NCBI GenBank assembly: GCA_040752025.1
Contig: JBFMFR010000014.1
Span: forward strand, 1 to 64,000
Direction of reading: 5' to 3'
Length of the DNA: 64,000 nt
Source of the DNA: JBFMFR01 sp040752025
Lineage (GTDB): Bacteria > Chloroflexota > Anaerolineae > Anaerolineales > UBA4823
Below the pieces are notes generated by a model. That model had not been told where the DNA came from, did not search any database, and saw only the letters and a program-made list of their open reading frames with translations. This document shows positions 50,195 through 58,953 of this stretch, in pieces (the stretch's first letter is position 1; each line of letters begins with the position of its first letter). Position numbers and translations under genes: made by a program.

Positions 50195-51156
50195 CCTCGC
50201 CTCCGGAACAGGTTAATCAAACCCGGGGTTGCCAACGCCACGACGATGATTGTCGCCTTGGCCAGTGTTTCCCACCAGGTATCGATGTGGGCAAAAGAAA
50301 TGATGTTCTGGATCAGCCCCAGGGTAATGGCGCCCATCACCGGTCCGGCCACGCCGCCTATACCTCCGCTCAGTGCCGTACCGCCAATCACAACTCCCGT
50401 GATCGAGTTGAGCGTCATCGACGCGCCAATCTCGGCGTTGCCCGAGCCGCTCAGCATGGTGATGGCAATCCCAGAAAAAGCCGCCATCAATCCCGAGATC
50501 ACATAGGTGCTGAATTGTACCCACACCACCGGCACAGCCGTCTCGTAAGCCGCTTGCGCCTTGCCTCCCACCGCAAACAGGAAATTACCATAGCGCGTGG
50601 AGCGCAGGTAGAGCCACGCCAGCAGCACAACCCCGATCACATAAAACGCCAATGGCAAACCCAGGGGCATCGTTGTTCGGTAAAATTCCGCAATCGAAGC
50701 CGGGATGCCCCCGCCAGGATTTGGCAGAATGAATAACGCCAGCCCGGCATACAAAAAGCTGGTAGCGTAAGTGGTGATAATTGGCTGCAAACGCAGATGG
50801 GCGATGAAAAACCCGTTGATCGCTCCTGCCAGGACTCCTGCCAGCAGAGAAACCGCCACGTATTGCCACATCGCTTCTGGAGTTCCTTCCAGCCCCACCC
50901 GCGTGGCAAGAATGGTGTTGACAATCGAGACAATCGCCCCCACCGAAATATCGATGCCGCCGCCCAGGATGACCACCGCCTGCCCGGCGGTTAGCAGGAT
51001 GATCGGTAGGAAAACCCGCATATTGCTGTTCAGGGTGTCCCGGGCAAACATATTGGGCTGCAAAATCAGGTTGATCAGGATCGCCAGGCCCAGTAAAACC
51101 AGTGCAAATAGGGCGGGGTAGCGCGCAGTTAATACACTCCAGGTGAAGCGTCTCAT
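50191..51156 (-). CDS. RbsC-type sugar ABC transporter permease, partner
   Basis: 321 residues, same fold as its downstream neighbour: ILGGGIDISVGAIVSIVNTI and GGTALSGGIGGVAGPVMGAI. It starts within the last four bases of the ATPase gene, so all importer genes are translationally coupled. About nine helices. Confidence 0.9.
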   Translation of the reverse strand: MRRFTWSVLTARYPALFALVLLGLAILINLILQPNMFARDTLNSNMRVFLPIILLTAGQAVVILGGGIDISVGAIVSIVNTILATRVGLEGTPEAMWQYVAVSLLAGVLAGAINGFFIAHLRLQPIITTYATSFLYAGLALFILPNPGGGIPASIAEFYRTTMPLGLPLAFYVIGVVLLAWLYLRSTRYGNFLFAVGGKAQAAYETAVPVVWVQFSTYVISGLMAAFSGIAITMLSGSGNAEIGASMTLNSITGVVIGGTALSGGIGGVAGPVMGAITLGLIQNIISFAHIDTWWETLAKATIIVVALATPGLINLFRRRG

Positions 51157-52700
51157 TGCGCACCTCCATTTGTGACGCCCAGGCTGGCTGCGATCAGGTT
51201 CTCTTTGGTTAGCGAATCTCCAGACAGATCACTGTGGATTCTGCCATCGTATAATACCAGCACCCGATCACACAAACCTACCAGCTCGTCGTCGTCGCTG
51301 CTGTAGAACAGGATCGTCTTGCCCTCTTCGCACAGTTGGGCGAGCAGGGCGTAGAACTCGCCCTTTGTACCCACATCCACACCTTTCGTGGGGTCATCCA
51401 ACAGCAGCAGGCCTGGTTGGCGCATCAACCACTTGCCGATCACCACTTTCTGAGCGTTGCCGCCCGAAAGGCTGCTGACCGGCTCTTGCAGGCTGGCCAT
51501 TTTCAGGTTCAGGCTTGCGCCTGTCGCTTCAGCGTCTTTTTTGGCTTTTTGGATCCTCAGCGGGAAACCATAGCGCGCCCAGGAAGGTAGCTGCAAGTTT
51601 TCCAGGATCGAGCGGATGTAGAGCAAGCCCTCACGCGCACGATCGCCAGGCACCAGCGCAAAGCCGCTTTTCATCGCCTGGCGCGGGTGCCGAAAGTGAA
51701 CCGCTTTCCCGTTATAGCGAACCGTCCCAGTAAAGGGAATATCGCCAAACAAGGCCAGCAGCAGGTCGCGCTGGCCTTGCCCTTGCAGCCCGCCGATGCC
51801 CACCAACTCGCCCTCCCGCACTTTGAAATCGATGCCGCGCAGCACCTCGGTGCGCAGCCTTTCCACTTCCAGGCAGGTTGTTGCAGGTGCGGCAGGCTCA
51901 CCAGCCTGCTTTTCTGCTGGCTGTGCTTCTGATCCGGGGCCGCGCCGGGCGAAGCTGAAGGCCGATTCTTTCTCGATCATCAGCTTGACCAACTCTTTTT
52001 CACTGGTCTCTTTGATCTTTCCTGCGCCGACGGTTCTGCCGTTGCGCAGCACGCTGTAGCAGTCTGCAATGCGGAAGATTTCTTCCATGCGGTGCGAGAC
52101 AAAAACAATCGCTTTGCCTTCCTGCTTCCAGCGGACGATCAAATCGAACAGGCGTTGCACCTGGCGGCTGTCCAGGCTGGCTGTGGCTTCATCCAAAATC
52201 AGCATCTTGGGATCGAAACTGACCGCCTTCAGGATTTCGATAATTTGCTTTTCATCTGGCGGTAGCGACGCCACGGTCACATCCGGCCGCAGGTCGGTTT
52301 TGTAGGTGCCTTCGAAAAGCGAAAGCAGTTTTTCGGTTTTTTCTTTGACCGCTTTGCGGTCGACCCGGCCGGCAAATCCCATCGGCTCTCGCGTTAGCCA
52401 GATGTTGTCGGCAACTGTCATCTGGGGGATCAGACTCAATTCCTGAAACACAGTCGCAATCCCCATGTTCTTGGCGGCTTGCGGAGATGAGAAATGCACC
52501 GGTTTGCCATCCAGGAGTAGTTGCCCTCCATCGAGGACAACTACTCCATTGATGACTTTGCTCATCGTGCTTTTGCCGCTACCATTCGCTCCGATCAGCG
52601 CCACGACTTCACCTGGTTTGACATCCAGGTTCCCATCTGCGAGGGCTACGACGCCGCCGTAGCGCTTGATGATGTTGCGAGCAGAAAGCGACTCGGCCAT
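51153..52700 (-). CDS. RbsA-type double ATP-binding protein of the sugar importer
   Basis: 515 residues with two ATPase domains. The first has Walker A GANGSGKST, an LPPDEKQIIEIL signature and Walker B MLILDEATASLD. The second has the degenerate P-loop GLQGQGQRDLLLA, signature LSGGNAQKVVIGK and LLLLDDPTKGVD, as usual for this family where only one site is fully catalytic. Between them is a short Ala/Glu-rich linker. It lies 6 bases after the binding-protein gene. Confidence 0.92.
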   Translation of the reverse strand: MAESLSARNIIKRYGGVVALADGNLDVKPGEVVALIGANGSGKSTMSKVINGVVVLDGGQLLLDGKPVHFSSPQAAKNMGIATVFQELSLIPQMTVADNIWLTREPMGFAGRVDRKAVKEKTEKLLSLFEGTYKTDLRPDVTVASLPPDEKQIIEILKAVSFDPKMLILDEATASLDSRQVQRLFDLIVRWKQEGKAIVFVSHRMEEIFRIADCYSVLRNGRTVGAGKIKETSEKELVKLMIEKESAFSFARRGPGSEAQPAEKQAGEPAAPATTCLEVERLRTEVLRGIDFKVREGELVGIGGLQGQGQRDLLLALFGDIPFTGTVRYNGKAVHFRHPRQAMKSGFALVPGDRAREGLLYIRSILENLQLPSWARYGFPLRIQKAKKDAEATGASLNLKMASLQEPVSSLSGGNAQKVVIGKWLMRQPGLLLLDDPTKGVDVGTKGEFYALLAQLCEEGKTILFYSSDDDELVGLCDRVLVLYDGRIHSDLSGDSLTKENLIAASLGVTNGGAQ

Positions 52701-52706
52701 GAGGTT

Positions 52707-54833
52707 TTACTGGAAATAGGTATCCAGGACTTCCTGGTCGGTCAGGATGCTGTCGAGCAGGTAAGCGTCGGGCTTGCCTTCACACATCTTCAGGCCATCC
52801 GCCAGGTTGTCGCTGGTGATGATCGCCGCCAGAGGCAGGACGAACGACAGGCCGTTCGAACCGCCCAGCTTGCTCATGTTCACCTTCTTGCCCAACAGCA
52901 TGTTGACGGCGATGCGCAGACCGGTGGGGGAGACGCCGGGGTGGTTGGCAACTGCGATGGAGTCGAAGTCCGGGTTCATCGTCAGGGCTTCTTCCCACAG
53001 CTTGAGGTACTGGCAGCGCCCTTCGCCCACGCCCTGCGGCCAGACCGCCGGGTTGGCCGCCATCACGGCTTGCAGCGCGCCGATGGCCATGCCATCCTGC
53101 GTCCAGTAGCCGGTCAGGTTCGGGTAGGCCGCCAGGAAGTTCGACATCACCTGCTGCCCGGTGGCTTCGTCCCACTTGCCGGTGTCGGTGGCCAGCACCT
53201 TGATGTCAGGATAACCCGCCAGCACTTCGGCCACGCCGTCCATGCGGGCCACGTTCGCCGGGTGCCCGGGGAAGCCTTCGATCTCTACGATCTCGCCCTT
53301 GCCGCCCAGCTTCTCCGCCAGCCATTTGGCTGAGGTCTTGGCCCATTCCTTCTGGTCGATGCCCACGTTGTACACGCCGGGCACGTTCAGCTCCTGGTCC
53401 ACCGAGATGACGATGATGCCTTTCGACATCGCCTCCAACAGAGTGGCATTCAAGCCGTTCACGTCGCCAGGGTTGACCAGGATGGCGTCCACGCCCTTGG
53501 CCATCAGGTTCTGCAACTGCTGGATCTGGCCGGCCACGTCCGTGTCGGCGCTCTCGATTACCAGCTCGTTGGTGAGACCCGCGTCCATGTATTCCTTGTT
53601 GACTTCGATCAGCTCAGCGATCATCTGGGTGCGGTATTCGCTGCTGATGAACGGGTTCGAGACGCCGATGGTGAACTTCTTGGCTGCGCCTTCCTTGACG
53701 AAGTACTGCTGCACTTCCTCTTCACTCAGGATTTTGTCCAACAGGTAAGCATCGGGCTTGCCTTCACACATCTTCAGGCCATCTGCCAGGTTCTCTTTGG
53801 TGATCACCGCCGCCAGGGGCAGGACGAATGACAGGCCGTTGGCGCCGCCCAGCTTGCTCTCATCCACTTTCTTGCCTTGCAGCATGTTGACGGCGATGCG
53901 CAGGCCGGTGGGGGAGACGCCGGGGTGGTTGGCGACTGCGATCGAGTCGAAGTCCGGGTTCATCGTCAGGGCTTCTTCCCACAGCTTGAGGTACTGGCAG
54001 CGCCCTTCACCTACGCCTTGCGGCCAGACTGCCGGGTTGGCTGCCATCACGGCTTGCAGCGCGCCGATTGCCATGCCGTCCTGCGTCCAGTAGCCGGTCA
54101 GGTTTGGATAAGCCGAAAGGAAGTTCGACATCACCTGCTGCCCGGTGGCTTCGTCCCACTTGCCGGTGTCGGTGGCCAGCACCTTGATGTCAGGATAACC
54201 CGCCAGCACTTCGGCTACGCCATCCATGCGGGCCACGTTCGCCGGGTGCCCGGGGAAGCCTTCGATCTCTACGATCTCGCCCTTGCCGCCCAACTTCTCC
54301 GCCAGCCATTTGGCTGAGGTCTTGGCCCAGGCTTTCTGGTCGATGCCCACGTTGTACACGCCGGGAACGTTCAGTTCCTGATCCACTGAGATGACGATGA
54401 TGCCCTTGGCCACCGCTTCTTGCAGGGTGGCATTCAGGCCGTTCACGTCGCCGGGGTTGACCAGGATGGCATCCACGTTCTTGGCCATCAGGTTCTGCAA
54501 CTGCTGGATCTGGCCGGCCACGTCCGTGTCGGCGCTCTCGATCACCAGCTCGTTGGTGAGGCCCGCGTCCATGTATTCCTTGTTCACTTCGATCAGCTCA
54601 GCGATCATTTGGGTGCGATATTCGCTGCTGATGAACGGGTTCGAGATACCGATAGTAAACTTGCCTTCGGGTTCAGCGGCCTGGGTAGCCTCCGGCGCTT
54701 TCGTTGCTTCGGGCGCCTTGGTGGCTTCAGGGGCCTTGGTGGCTTCGGGGGTTGTCGCCGCTGGTTTGCAGCCGGCCAGCACCATCGAAGCGATGAGCAA
54801 GGCGCTCAGGATGATCAACAGCTTTCTACTCAT
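52707..54833 (-). CDS. Sugar-binding lipoprotein with two tandem, nearly identical binding domains
   Basis: 708 residues. A lipoprotein signal ends at AGCKP (Cys22), followed by an EATKAP repeat linker (about 28-52). Then come two copies of a type I periplasmic binding domain, about 58-385 and 386-708, each starting with FTIGxSNPFISSEYRTQM and ending near EGKPDAYLLD. The copies are almost identical; differences are few, such as NVDAIL/GVDAIL. Single-domain proteins of this family have about 330-370 residues. The gene is first of the importer genes, downstream of the ROK repressor. Two domains on one anchor may raise local capture of ligand. Confidence 0.93.
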   Translation of the reverse strand: MSRKLLIILSALLIASMVLAGCKPAATTPEATKAPEATKAPEATKAPEATQAAEPEGKFTIGISNPFISSEYRTQMIAELIEVNKEYMDAGLTNELVIESADTDVAGQIQQLQNLMAKNVDAILVNPGDVNGLNATLQEAVAKGIIVISVDQELNVPGVYNVGIDQKAWAKTSAKWLAEKLGGKGEIVEIEGFPGHPANVARMDGVAEVLAGYPDIKVLATDTGKWDEATGQQVMSNFLSAYPNLTGYWTQDGMAIGALQAVMAANPAVWPQGVGEGRCQYLKLWEEALTMNPDFDSIAVANHPGVSPTGLRIAVNMLQGKKVDESKLGGANGLSFVLPLAAVITKENLADGLKMCEGKPDAYLLDKILSEEEVQQYFVKEGAAKKFTIGVSNPFISSEYRTQMIAELIEVNKEYMDAGLTNELVIESADTDVAGQIQQLQNLMAKGVDAILVNPGDVNGLNATLLEAMSKGIIVISVDQELNVPGVYNVGIDQKEWAKTSAKWLAEKLGGKGEIVEIEGFPGHPANVARMDGVAEVLAGYPDIKVLATDTGKWDEATGQQVMSNFLAAYPNLTGYWTQDGMAIGALQAVMAANPAVWPQGVGEGRCQYLKLWEEALTMNPDFDSIAVANHPGVSPTGLRIAVNMLLGKKVNMSKLGGSNGLSFVLPLAAIITSDNLADGLKMCEGKPDAYLLDSILTDQEVLDTYFQ
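52740..54660. repeat. Tandem direct repeat of about 984 bases within the binding-protein gene
   Basis: The two halves match with an offset of 984 bases (328 codons): for example the GGCTTGCCTTCACACATC segment recurs at 52771 and 53755. The high nucleotide identity, including third positions, shows a recent or conversion-maintained duplication. Such repeats can collapse or expand in assembly. Confidence 0.85.
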
Positions 54834-54978
54834 AGTTTCTCCTCTTCTTTCTGGTTTCTCGTGCTCAAAGTCCTATCATCTTGGAGTGAATTCGATCGGG
54901 AGACGCACCTCCCGCCTTGTTCGACAATCGCTTTTCGACCGCCATCACCTCCTTCTCATTTCTATGTAGCAAACGCGA

Positions 54979-56241
54979 CTATGTATTGGTATGGCTTTCT
55001 GCGATGAACAGGTACTCGAGCGCCAGGGTGACCGCGCCAGTAATGCCTGCATCCGAGCCAATCTGGGAAAAATTGATCGAAAGATGCGTGGTAGCCAGCG
55101 GCAGGGAGCGGTGCAGAACTGCCCTGCGGATGGCTACCAGCAAATGGTTGCCGAAATTCGTGATCCCGCCGCCGATGAAGATGTGGCTGGGGTTGAAGAA
55201 GTTCACCAGGCTGGCCAGCACCTCGCCCACCATTTGCCCGCTGGCGCGGATGATCTCGAGGGCGGCCTTATCGCCATCGTGGCAGGCGGCGCTGACATCC
55301 TCCGGGCGGATCACGCCGCCGTTCCGGATCATGGCCTGCTTCAGGAATTCGCTGTTCCCCGAGCGCGCCGCGGCCAGGGCTTTTTCGGCAATCGCTGGCC
55401 CGGCGGCCATGGCTTCCAGGCAGCCGGCGTTGCCACAGCGGCAGATCGGGCCCTGCTTATCGACGCAGATGTGGCCGATGTCGCCGGCGCAGCCGTTGCT
55501 GCCGCGATGGATTTTGCCGTTCGAGATGATCCCCGCACCGATGCCGGTGCCAATCTTGACGAAGATGAAATGGTCAAGGTTCACGCCATCGCCGGTCCGT
55601 TGCTCGCCTAACGCCATGATGTTGACATCATTGTCTACCACCACGTAAGCGCCGGGGAAGGTCTGCTTGTAGAAGTTGCGAATGGGGAAGTATTCCCAGT
55701 CTGGCATCAGCGGCGGCGCTACCAGCACGCCGCGTTGGAAATCCACCGGCCCCGGCACGCCCACGCCCAGTCCCAAGATCCGGTCGAGCGGGATGCCAAG
55801 GTCGAGGGCCGTCTCGACCACCATCTCGCTGCTGCGCCCGAGGAGCACATCGGGAGGCTGGCGCACATCAGCCGGCTCGGAGCGCCGCTGGATGATCGCC
55901 CCGCAGGCATCTGCCAGAGCCACGTCCAGGCTAGTAGCGCCAATGTCGATGCCAACGATGTAACCCAGTTTTTTGTTGATACGGAACAGGCGCGGCTTGC
56001 GACCTCCCTGGGAAGTCCCTTCGCCGACCTCCACCAGGTAGCCTTTGTTGACCAGCGAGCGTACTTCCTGAGAGGTTTTGGCTTTCGACCAGCCGGTGAT
56101 ATTTGAGATGTCCGTGCGGGAGATGGAACCGTTCTTTCGCAACGCCCGAATCACTTCCGATTCCGCCTTATTCAGCAGAATCGGCGTTGCGGTTGGGGGA
56201 GAGGTCCTTACAGAGGGGATGCTAGGATGATTCATGCTCAC
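54979..56241 (-). CDS. ROK-family transcriptional repressor (NagC/XylR type)
   Basis: 420 residues. The N-terminal winged helix (about 28-85: ALRKNGSISRTDISNITGWS, KAKTSQEVRSLVNKGYLVEV) is followed by a ROK domain with YIVGIDIGATSLDVALAD, VVDNDVNIMALGE and the zinc motif CRCGNAGCLEA. It likely represses the importer and enzyme genes until the sugar binds. Two A/T-rich palindromes upstream (56293-56311, 56346-56368) have the form of ROK operators. It lies 145 bases upstream of the binding-protein gene in the same direction. Confidence 0.9.
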   Translation of the reverse strand: MSMNHPSIPSVRTSPPTATPILLNKAESEVIRALRKNGSISRTDISNITGWSKAKTSQEVRSLVNKGYLVEVGEGTSQGGRKPRLFRINKKLGYIVGIDIGATSLDVALADACGAIIQRRSEPADVRQPPDVLLGRSSEMVVETALDLGIPLDRILGLGVGVPGPVDFQRGVLVAPPLMPDWEYFPIRNFYKQTFPGAYVVVDNDVNIMALGEQRTGDGVNLDHFIFVKIGTGIGAGIISNGKIHRGSNGCAGDIGHICVDKQGPICRCGNAGCLEAMAAGPAIAEKALAAARSGNSEFLKQAMIRNGGVIRPEDVSAACHDGDKAALEIIRASGQMVGEVLASLVNFFNPSHIFIGGGITNFGNHLLVAIRRAVLHRSLPLATTHLSINFSQIGSDAGITGAVTLALEYLFIAESHTNT

Positions 56242-56292
56242 ATCGGGGCCTGCGCCTGTGATGGTGGCAAAATCGGGCTGACAGTTCGTTTA

Positions 56293-56368
56293 TAACAAAA
56301 ATACTTTGTTAAATCAATATCCAAGTTCGCATTTTTAATTAAGAACTTCGTTAATATTATGAACAAAG
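56293..56368. promoter_or_regulatory. Two candidate ROK operators
   Basis: TAACAAA-N5-TTTGTTA (56293-56311) is a perfect inverted repeat, and CTTCGTT-N9-AACAAAG (56346-56368) has one mismatch. Both lie upstream of the ROK gene and resemble the TTWGTT-AACWAA sites known for XylR/NagC relatives. The gap 56242-56446 holds no gene. Confidence 0.55.
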
Positions 56369-56446
56369 TCGGGGGATTGCCTGCTATACCTGGATAAATG
56401 CGGTGTGGGGGCAGCCGGATCCGACTGCCCCCAGGTTTTCATGCGC

Positions 56447-57640
56447 TTAGTCTCGGATGATCTGTGAAATCTGGCCGCTTTGCTTGTCTTTCAGGATGAT
56501 CTTGAGCTTGCCATTCGGCATGCGCTCTTCTTTGATCAGCCAGTGCTCCGCGTCATAATCTTTGAGCTGCGCCTCTGCCGCGCTGGCCGCGCCCCCGCTC
56601 CAGCCCTGGAGTTCCACCGGTTCCCATTTCTTGCTCTCAGCGGCTTTATAGCAGGCGTCCATGATGGCGTTGACGATGTAACCGTCGTAGAAGGTTTCCA
56701 TGGGCTCTTTGCCGGCGTCCATAGCGTTGAACATATCCATGAACATACTGACGTAGCCCAGGGCGCCGACCTCGTCGCCCACCGGGAACAACCAGCCAGT
56801 ATCGCCCTCGGCCTTCTCGGCCACGTAGCCGCCTTGCCCGACGCTGGTGAACATCTCGAAGCCAGTGCGCAGCCAGTGGTTGAGCCAGATGGTGCCCTCC
56901 GTGCCAGAAATCTCGTCGCGCAGGTCCATGCCGCCGCGAAACGTCCAACTGACCTCGAACTGTCCGATAGCGCCGTTATCGTAGCGCACCAGTCCCACAG
57001 CGTGGTCTTCAGCGTCGATGGGGTGTACCTGGGTATCCGCCCAGCAGGTCACTTCGAGCGGGCGGTTGCCTTTGCCGATGAAGTTACGGCTGATTTCGAT
57101 GCAGTGGCAGCCCATGTCCACGATCGCCCCACCGCCCGAAAGCTGCTTGTTCCAGAACCAGTCGCTGTGCGGCCCGCCATGGGTCTCGCGCGAGCGCGCC
57201 CACAGCACCTTGCCCAGGGCGCCCTTCTGCGTGGATTGCAGCGCTTTCAAGGTCTTGGGCGTATACACCAGGTCCTCGAGGTAGCCGTGGAACACCCCTG
57301 CCTTTTCCACCGCCGCCAGCATCTCCAGGGCCTCCGGCCCGCTGGTAGCCAATGGCTTGGTGCACAACACCGCTTTGCCCGCTTCGGCAGCCAGCAGGGC
57401 GGCCTGCTTGTGCAGGTAGTTGGGCAGGCCGATGATCACCGTATCCACTTCAGGGTCGCGGATGGCCTGCGCCATGTCAGCCGTCGCCCGCGGGATGCCA
57501 AACTCCTCGGCGAAGCGCTCGGCTTCTTCCTGCCCGGCGGCGCAGACTACTTTGACCTCATCTTTGCCGCGGAAGTTGAGCAGGCTCATCGTATAAAAGC
57601 GGCCGATCAGGCCGGCGCCCAGCATGGCAATTTTGTGCAT
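56447..57640 (-). CDS. Gfo/Idh/MocA-family dehydrogenase, third copy
   Basis: 397 residues. IAMLGAGLIGRFYTMSL is the Rossmann loop, and the catalytic motif reads VLCTKPLATSG: the Lys and Pro are kept but the usual Glu is Thr. DMGCHCIEISRNF has the Asp-His pair. The C-terminus has an extra basic tail (GKLKIILKDKQSGQI). It is divergent from the URO-D-family gene and shares its operator motif. Confidence 0.87.
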   Translation of the reverse strand: MHKIAMLGAGLIGRFYTMSLLNFRGKDEVKVVCAAGQEEAERFAEEFGIPRATADMAQAIRDPEVDTVIIGLPNYLHKQAALLAAEAGKAVLCTKPLATSGPEALEMLAAVEKAGVFHGYLEDLVYTPKTLKALQSTQKGALGKVLWARSRETHGGPHSDWFWNKQLSGGGAIVDMGCHCIEISRNFIGKGNRPLEVTCWADTQVHPIDAEDHAVGLVRYDNGAIGQFEVSWTFRGGMDLRDEISGTEGTIWLNHWLRTGFEMFTSVGQGGYVAEKAEGDTGWLFPVGDEVGALGYVSMFMDMFNAMDAGKEPMETFYDGYIVNAIMDACYKAAESKKWEPVELQGWSGGAASAAEAQLKDYDAEHWLIKEERMPNGKLKIILKDKQSGQISQIIRD

Positions 57641-57671
57641 GTGACTACCTCCTCGGGAACAATAATGACGA

Positions 57672-57768
57672 ATGTTCGGACATTTAGATTATATAGTAAC
57701 ATTTTTCACACGTCAATCCTTGCGGACAATCGAACAATGATGTAGAATTTGCATTAATGTCCGAACAA
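57672..57768. promoter_or_regulatory. Divergent promoters with paired GntR-type operators
   Basis: Minus strand: TTGACG (complement of 57711-57716), 17 bases, TATAAT (complement of 57688-57693). Plus strand: TTGCGG (57720-57725), 17 bases, TAGAAT (57743-57748). Inverted copies of ATGTCCGAACA lie just downstream of each -10 (57672-57683 and 57757-57768). The GntR regulator at 58940 is the likely reader. The plus copy covers the putative start codon of the URO-D gene. Confidence 0.7.
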
Positions 57769-58953
57769 TTCTTCGTCTCGAAATCCTCCCCGATGAAGCC
57801 GCGCCAGCGCCTGCTGGCTGCCATCGATCACCAGGAGCCAGACCGCCTGCCGTTGGCCCTGGGCGGCGGCCCCTACGGTGTGGTGGACCCGCTCTACCTC
57901 AAGCTGGTCGAGCTGCTCGGCCTGGGCGCACCGGTGGAGCCTTTTCGCTCGGGCCACAGCATCTCCTACATGGACGACCACTTGCTCGAAAAGTTGGGCG
58001 TCGATACGCGCTACTGCTGGCCCGGCCTGATGCCCAACAGCCCGGTACTGCCCGGCGAAGATGAAGACACTTTCTACGATTCCTTCGGGCAGGCCTGGAA
58101 GCGCGCCCTGCCGTATTATTACGCCGGGGACGGGTTGCTCAAGGACGCGACGGATATCGACGATATCGACCGGCGGGTGCGCTGGCTCGACCTCGATGAC
58201 CCGCGCTGGACCGCTGGCCTGGCCGAGCGGGCGCGCTGGCTGCACGAACATACGGACTACTTCGTCGTCATGCGCATGGTGGCCTCGCACGGGCCTTTCC
58301 AGATGGCCTGCGACCTGCGCGGCACAGAGAACTTCCTGATGGACCTGGCGCTCAACCCCGAATTCGCCTGGGCCCTGCTCCAGCAGATCACTGCCAACCT
58401 GGAGGGGCTGCTGTGCCTGGCGATGCGGGCGGGCGGGGAGTATTTCGACATGATCGAGCTGCCCGGCGACGATTACGCCGGTAACGCCGGGGCGCTCATT
58501 TCGCCGCGCATGTTTCGCCAGTTCGTCCAGCCCTGCCTCGAACGCCTGATCAGGGTCATCCGGGAGCACCGCCCCCAGATCAAGATCATGCTGCATAGCG
58601 ATGGGGCTATCACCGGGCTGCTGCCTGACCTGGTTGCCCTGGGGGTGGACGTGATCCACCCGCTCGAGCCGCTGCCCGCCACCGACATCCCGGCAGTCAA
58701 GGCGCAGTTCGGTCGGCAGGTGGCCTTCCTGGGGGCCATCGATGTTACGCACGCCATGCTAGGCGAGCGCCAGGCGGTGATCGCCGAGGTGCGCCAGCGC
58801 ATCGCCCAACTCGCTCCTGGCGGAGGTTACATCCTAGCTCCGTCCAACCACCTGCAGGCCGATATCCCGCCTGAAAACGTGGTGACCCTATTCGAAAGCG
58901 CTCGCCAGTTCGGGAACTACCCCATTCGATTCGGAGAAGATGCCCGTGGATGA
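57757..58953 (+). CDS. Uroporphyrinogen decarboxylase-family protein
   Basis: 398 residues from ATG 57757. The URO-D/methyltransferase barrel is indicated by RLLAAIDHQEPDRLPLALG at the start, EYFDMIELPGDDYAGNAG, KIMLHSDGAITGLLPDLVALG and the end GGGYILAPSNHLQADIPPENV. Sugar-locus members of this family are not heme enzymes; many are methyltransferases or of unknown use. The ATG lies almost at the predicted transcription start, so either the mRNA is leaderless or translation begins at ATG 57793 (MKPRQR). It overlaps the GntR gene by 14 bases. Confidence 0.8.
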   Translation: MSEQFFVSKSSPMKPRQRLLAAIDHQEPDRLPLALGGGPYGVVDPLYLKLVELLGLGAPVEPFRSGHSISYMDDHLLEKLGVDTRYCWPGLMPNSPVLPGEDEDTFYDSFGQAWKRALPYYYAGDGLLKDATDIDDIDRRVRWLDLDDPRWTAGLAERARWLHEHTDYFVVMRMVASHGPFQMACDLRGTENFLMDLALNPEFAWALLQQITANLEGLLCLAMRAGGEYFDMIELPGDDYAGNAGALISPRMFRQFVQPCLERLIRVIREHRPQIKIMLHSDGAITGLLPDLVALGVDVIHPLEPLPATDIPAVKAQFGRQVAFLGAIDVTHAMLGERQAVIAEVRQRIAQLAPGGGYILAPSNHLQADIPPENVVTLFESARQFGNYPIRFGEDARG

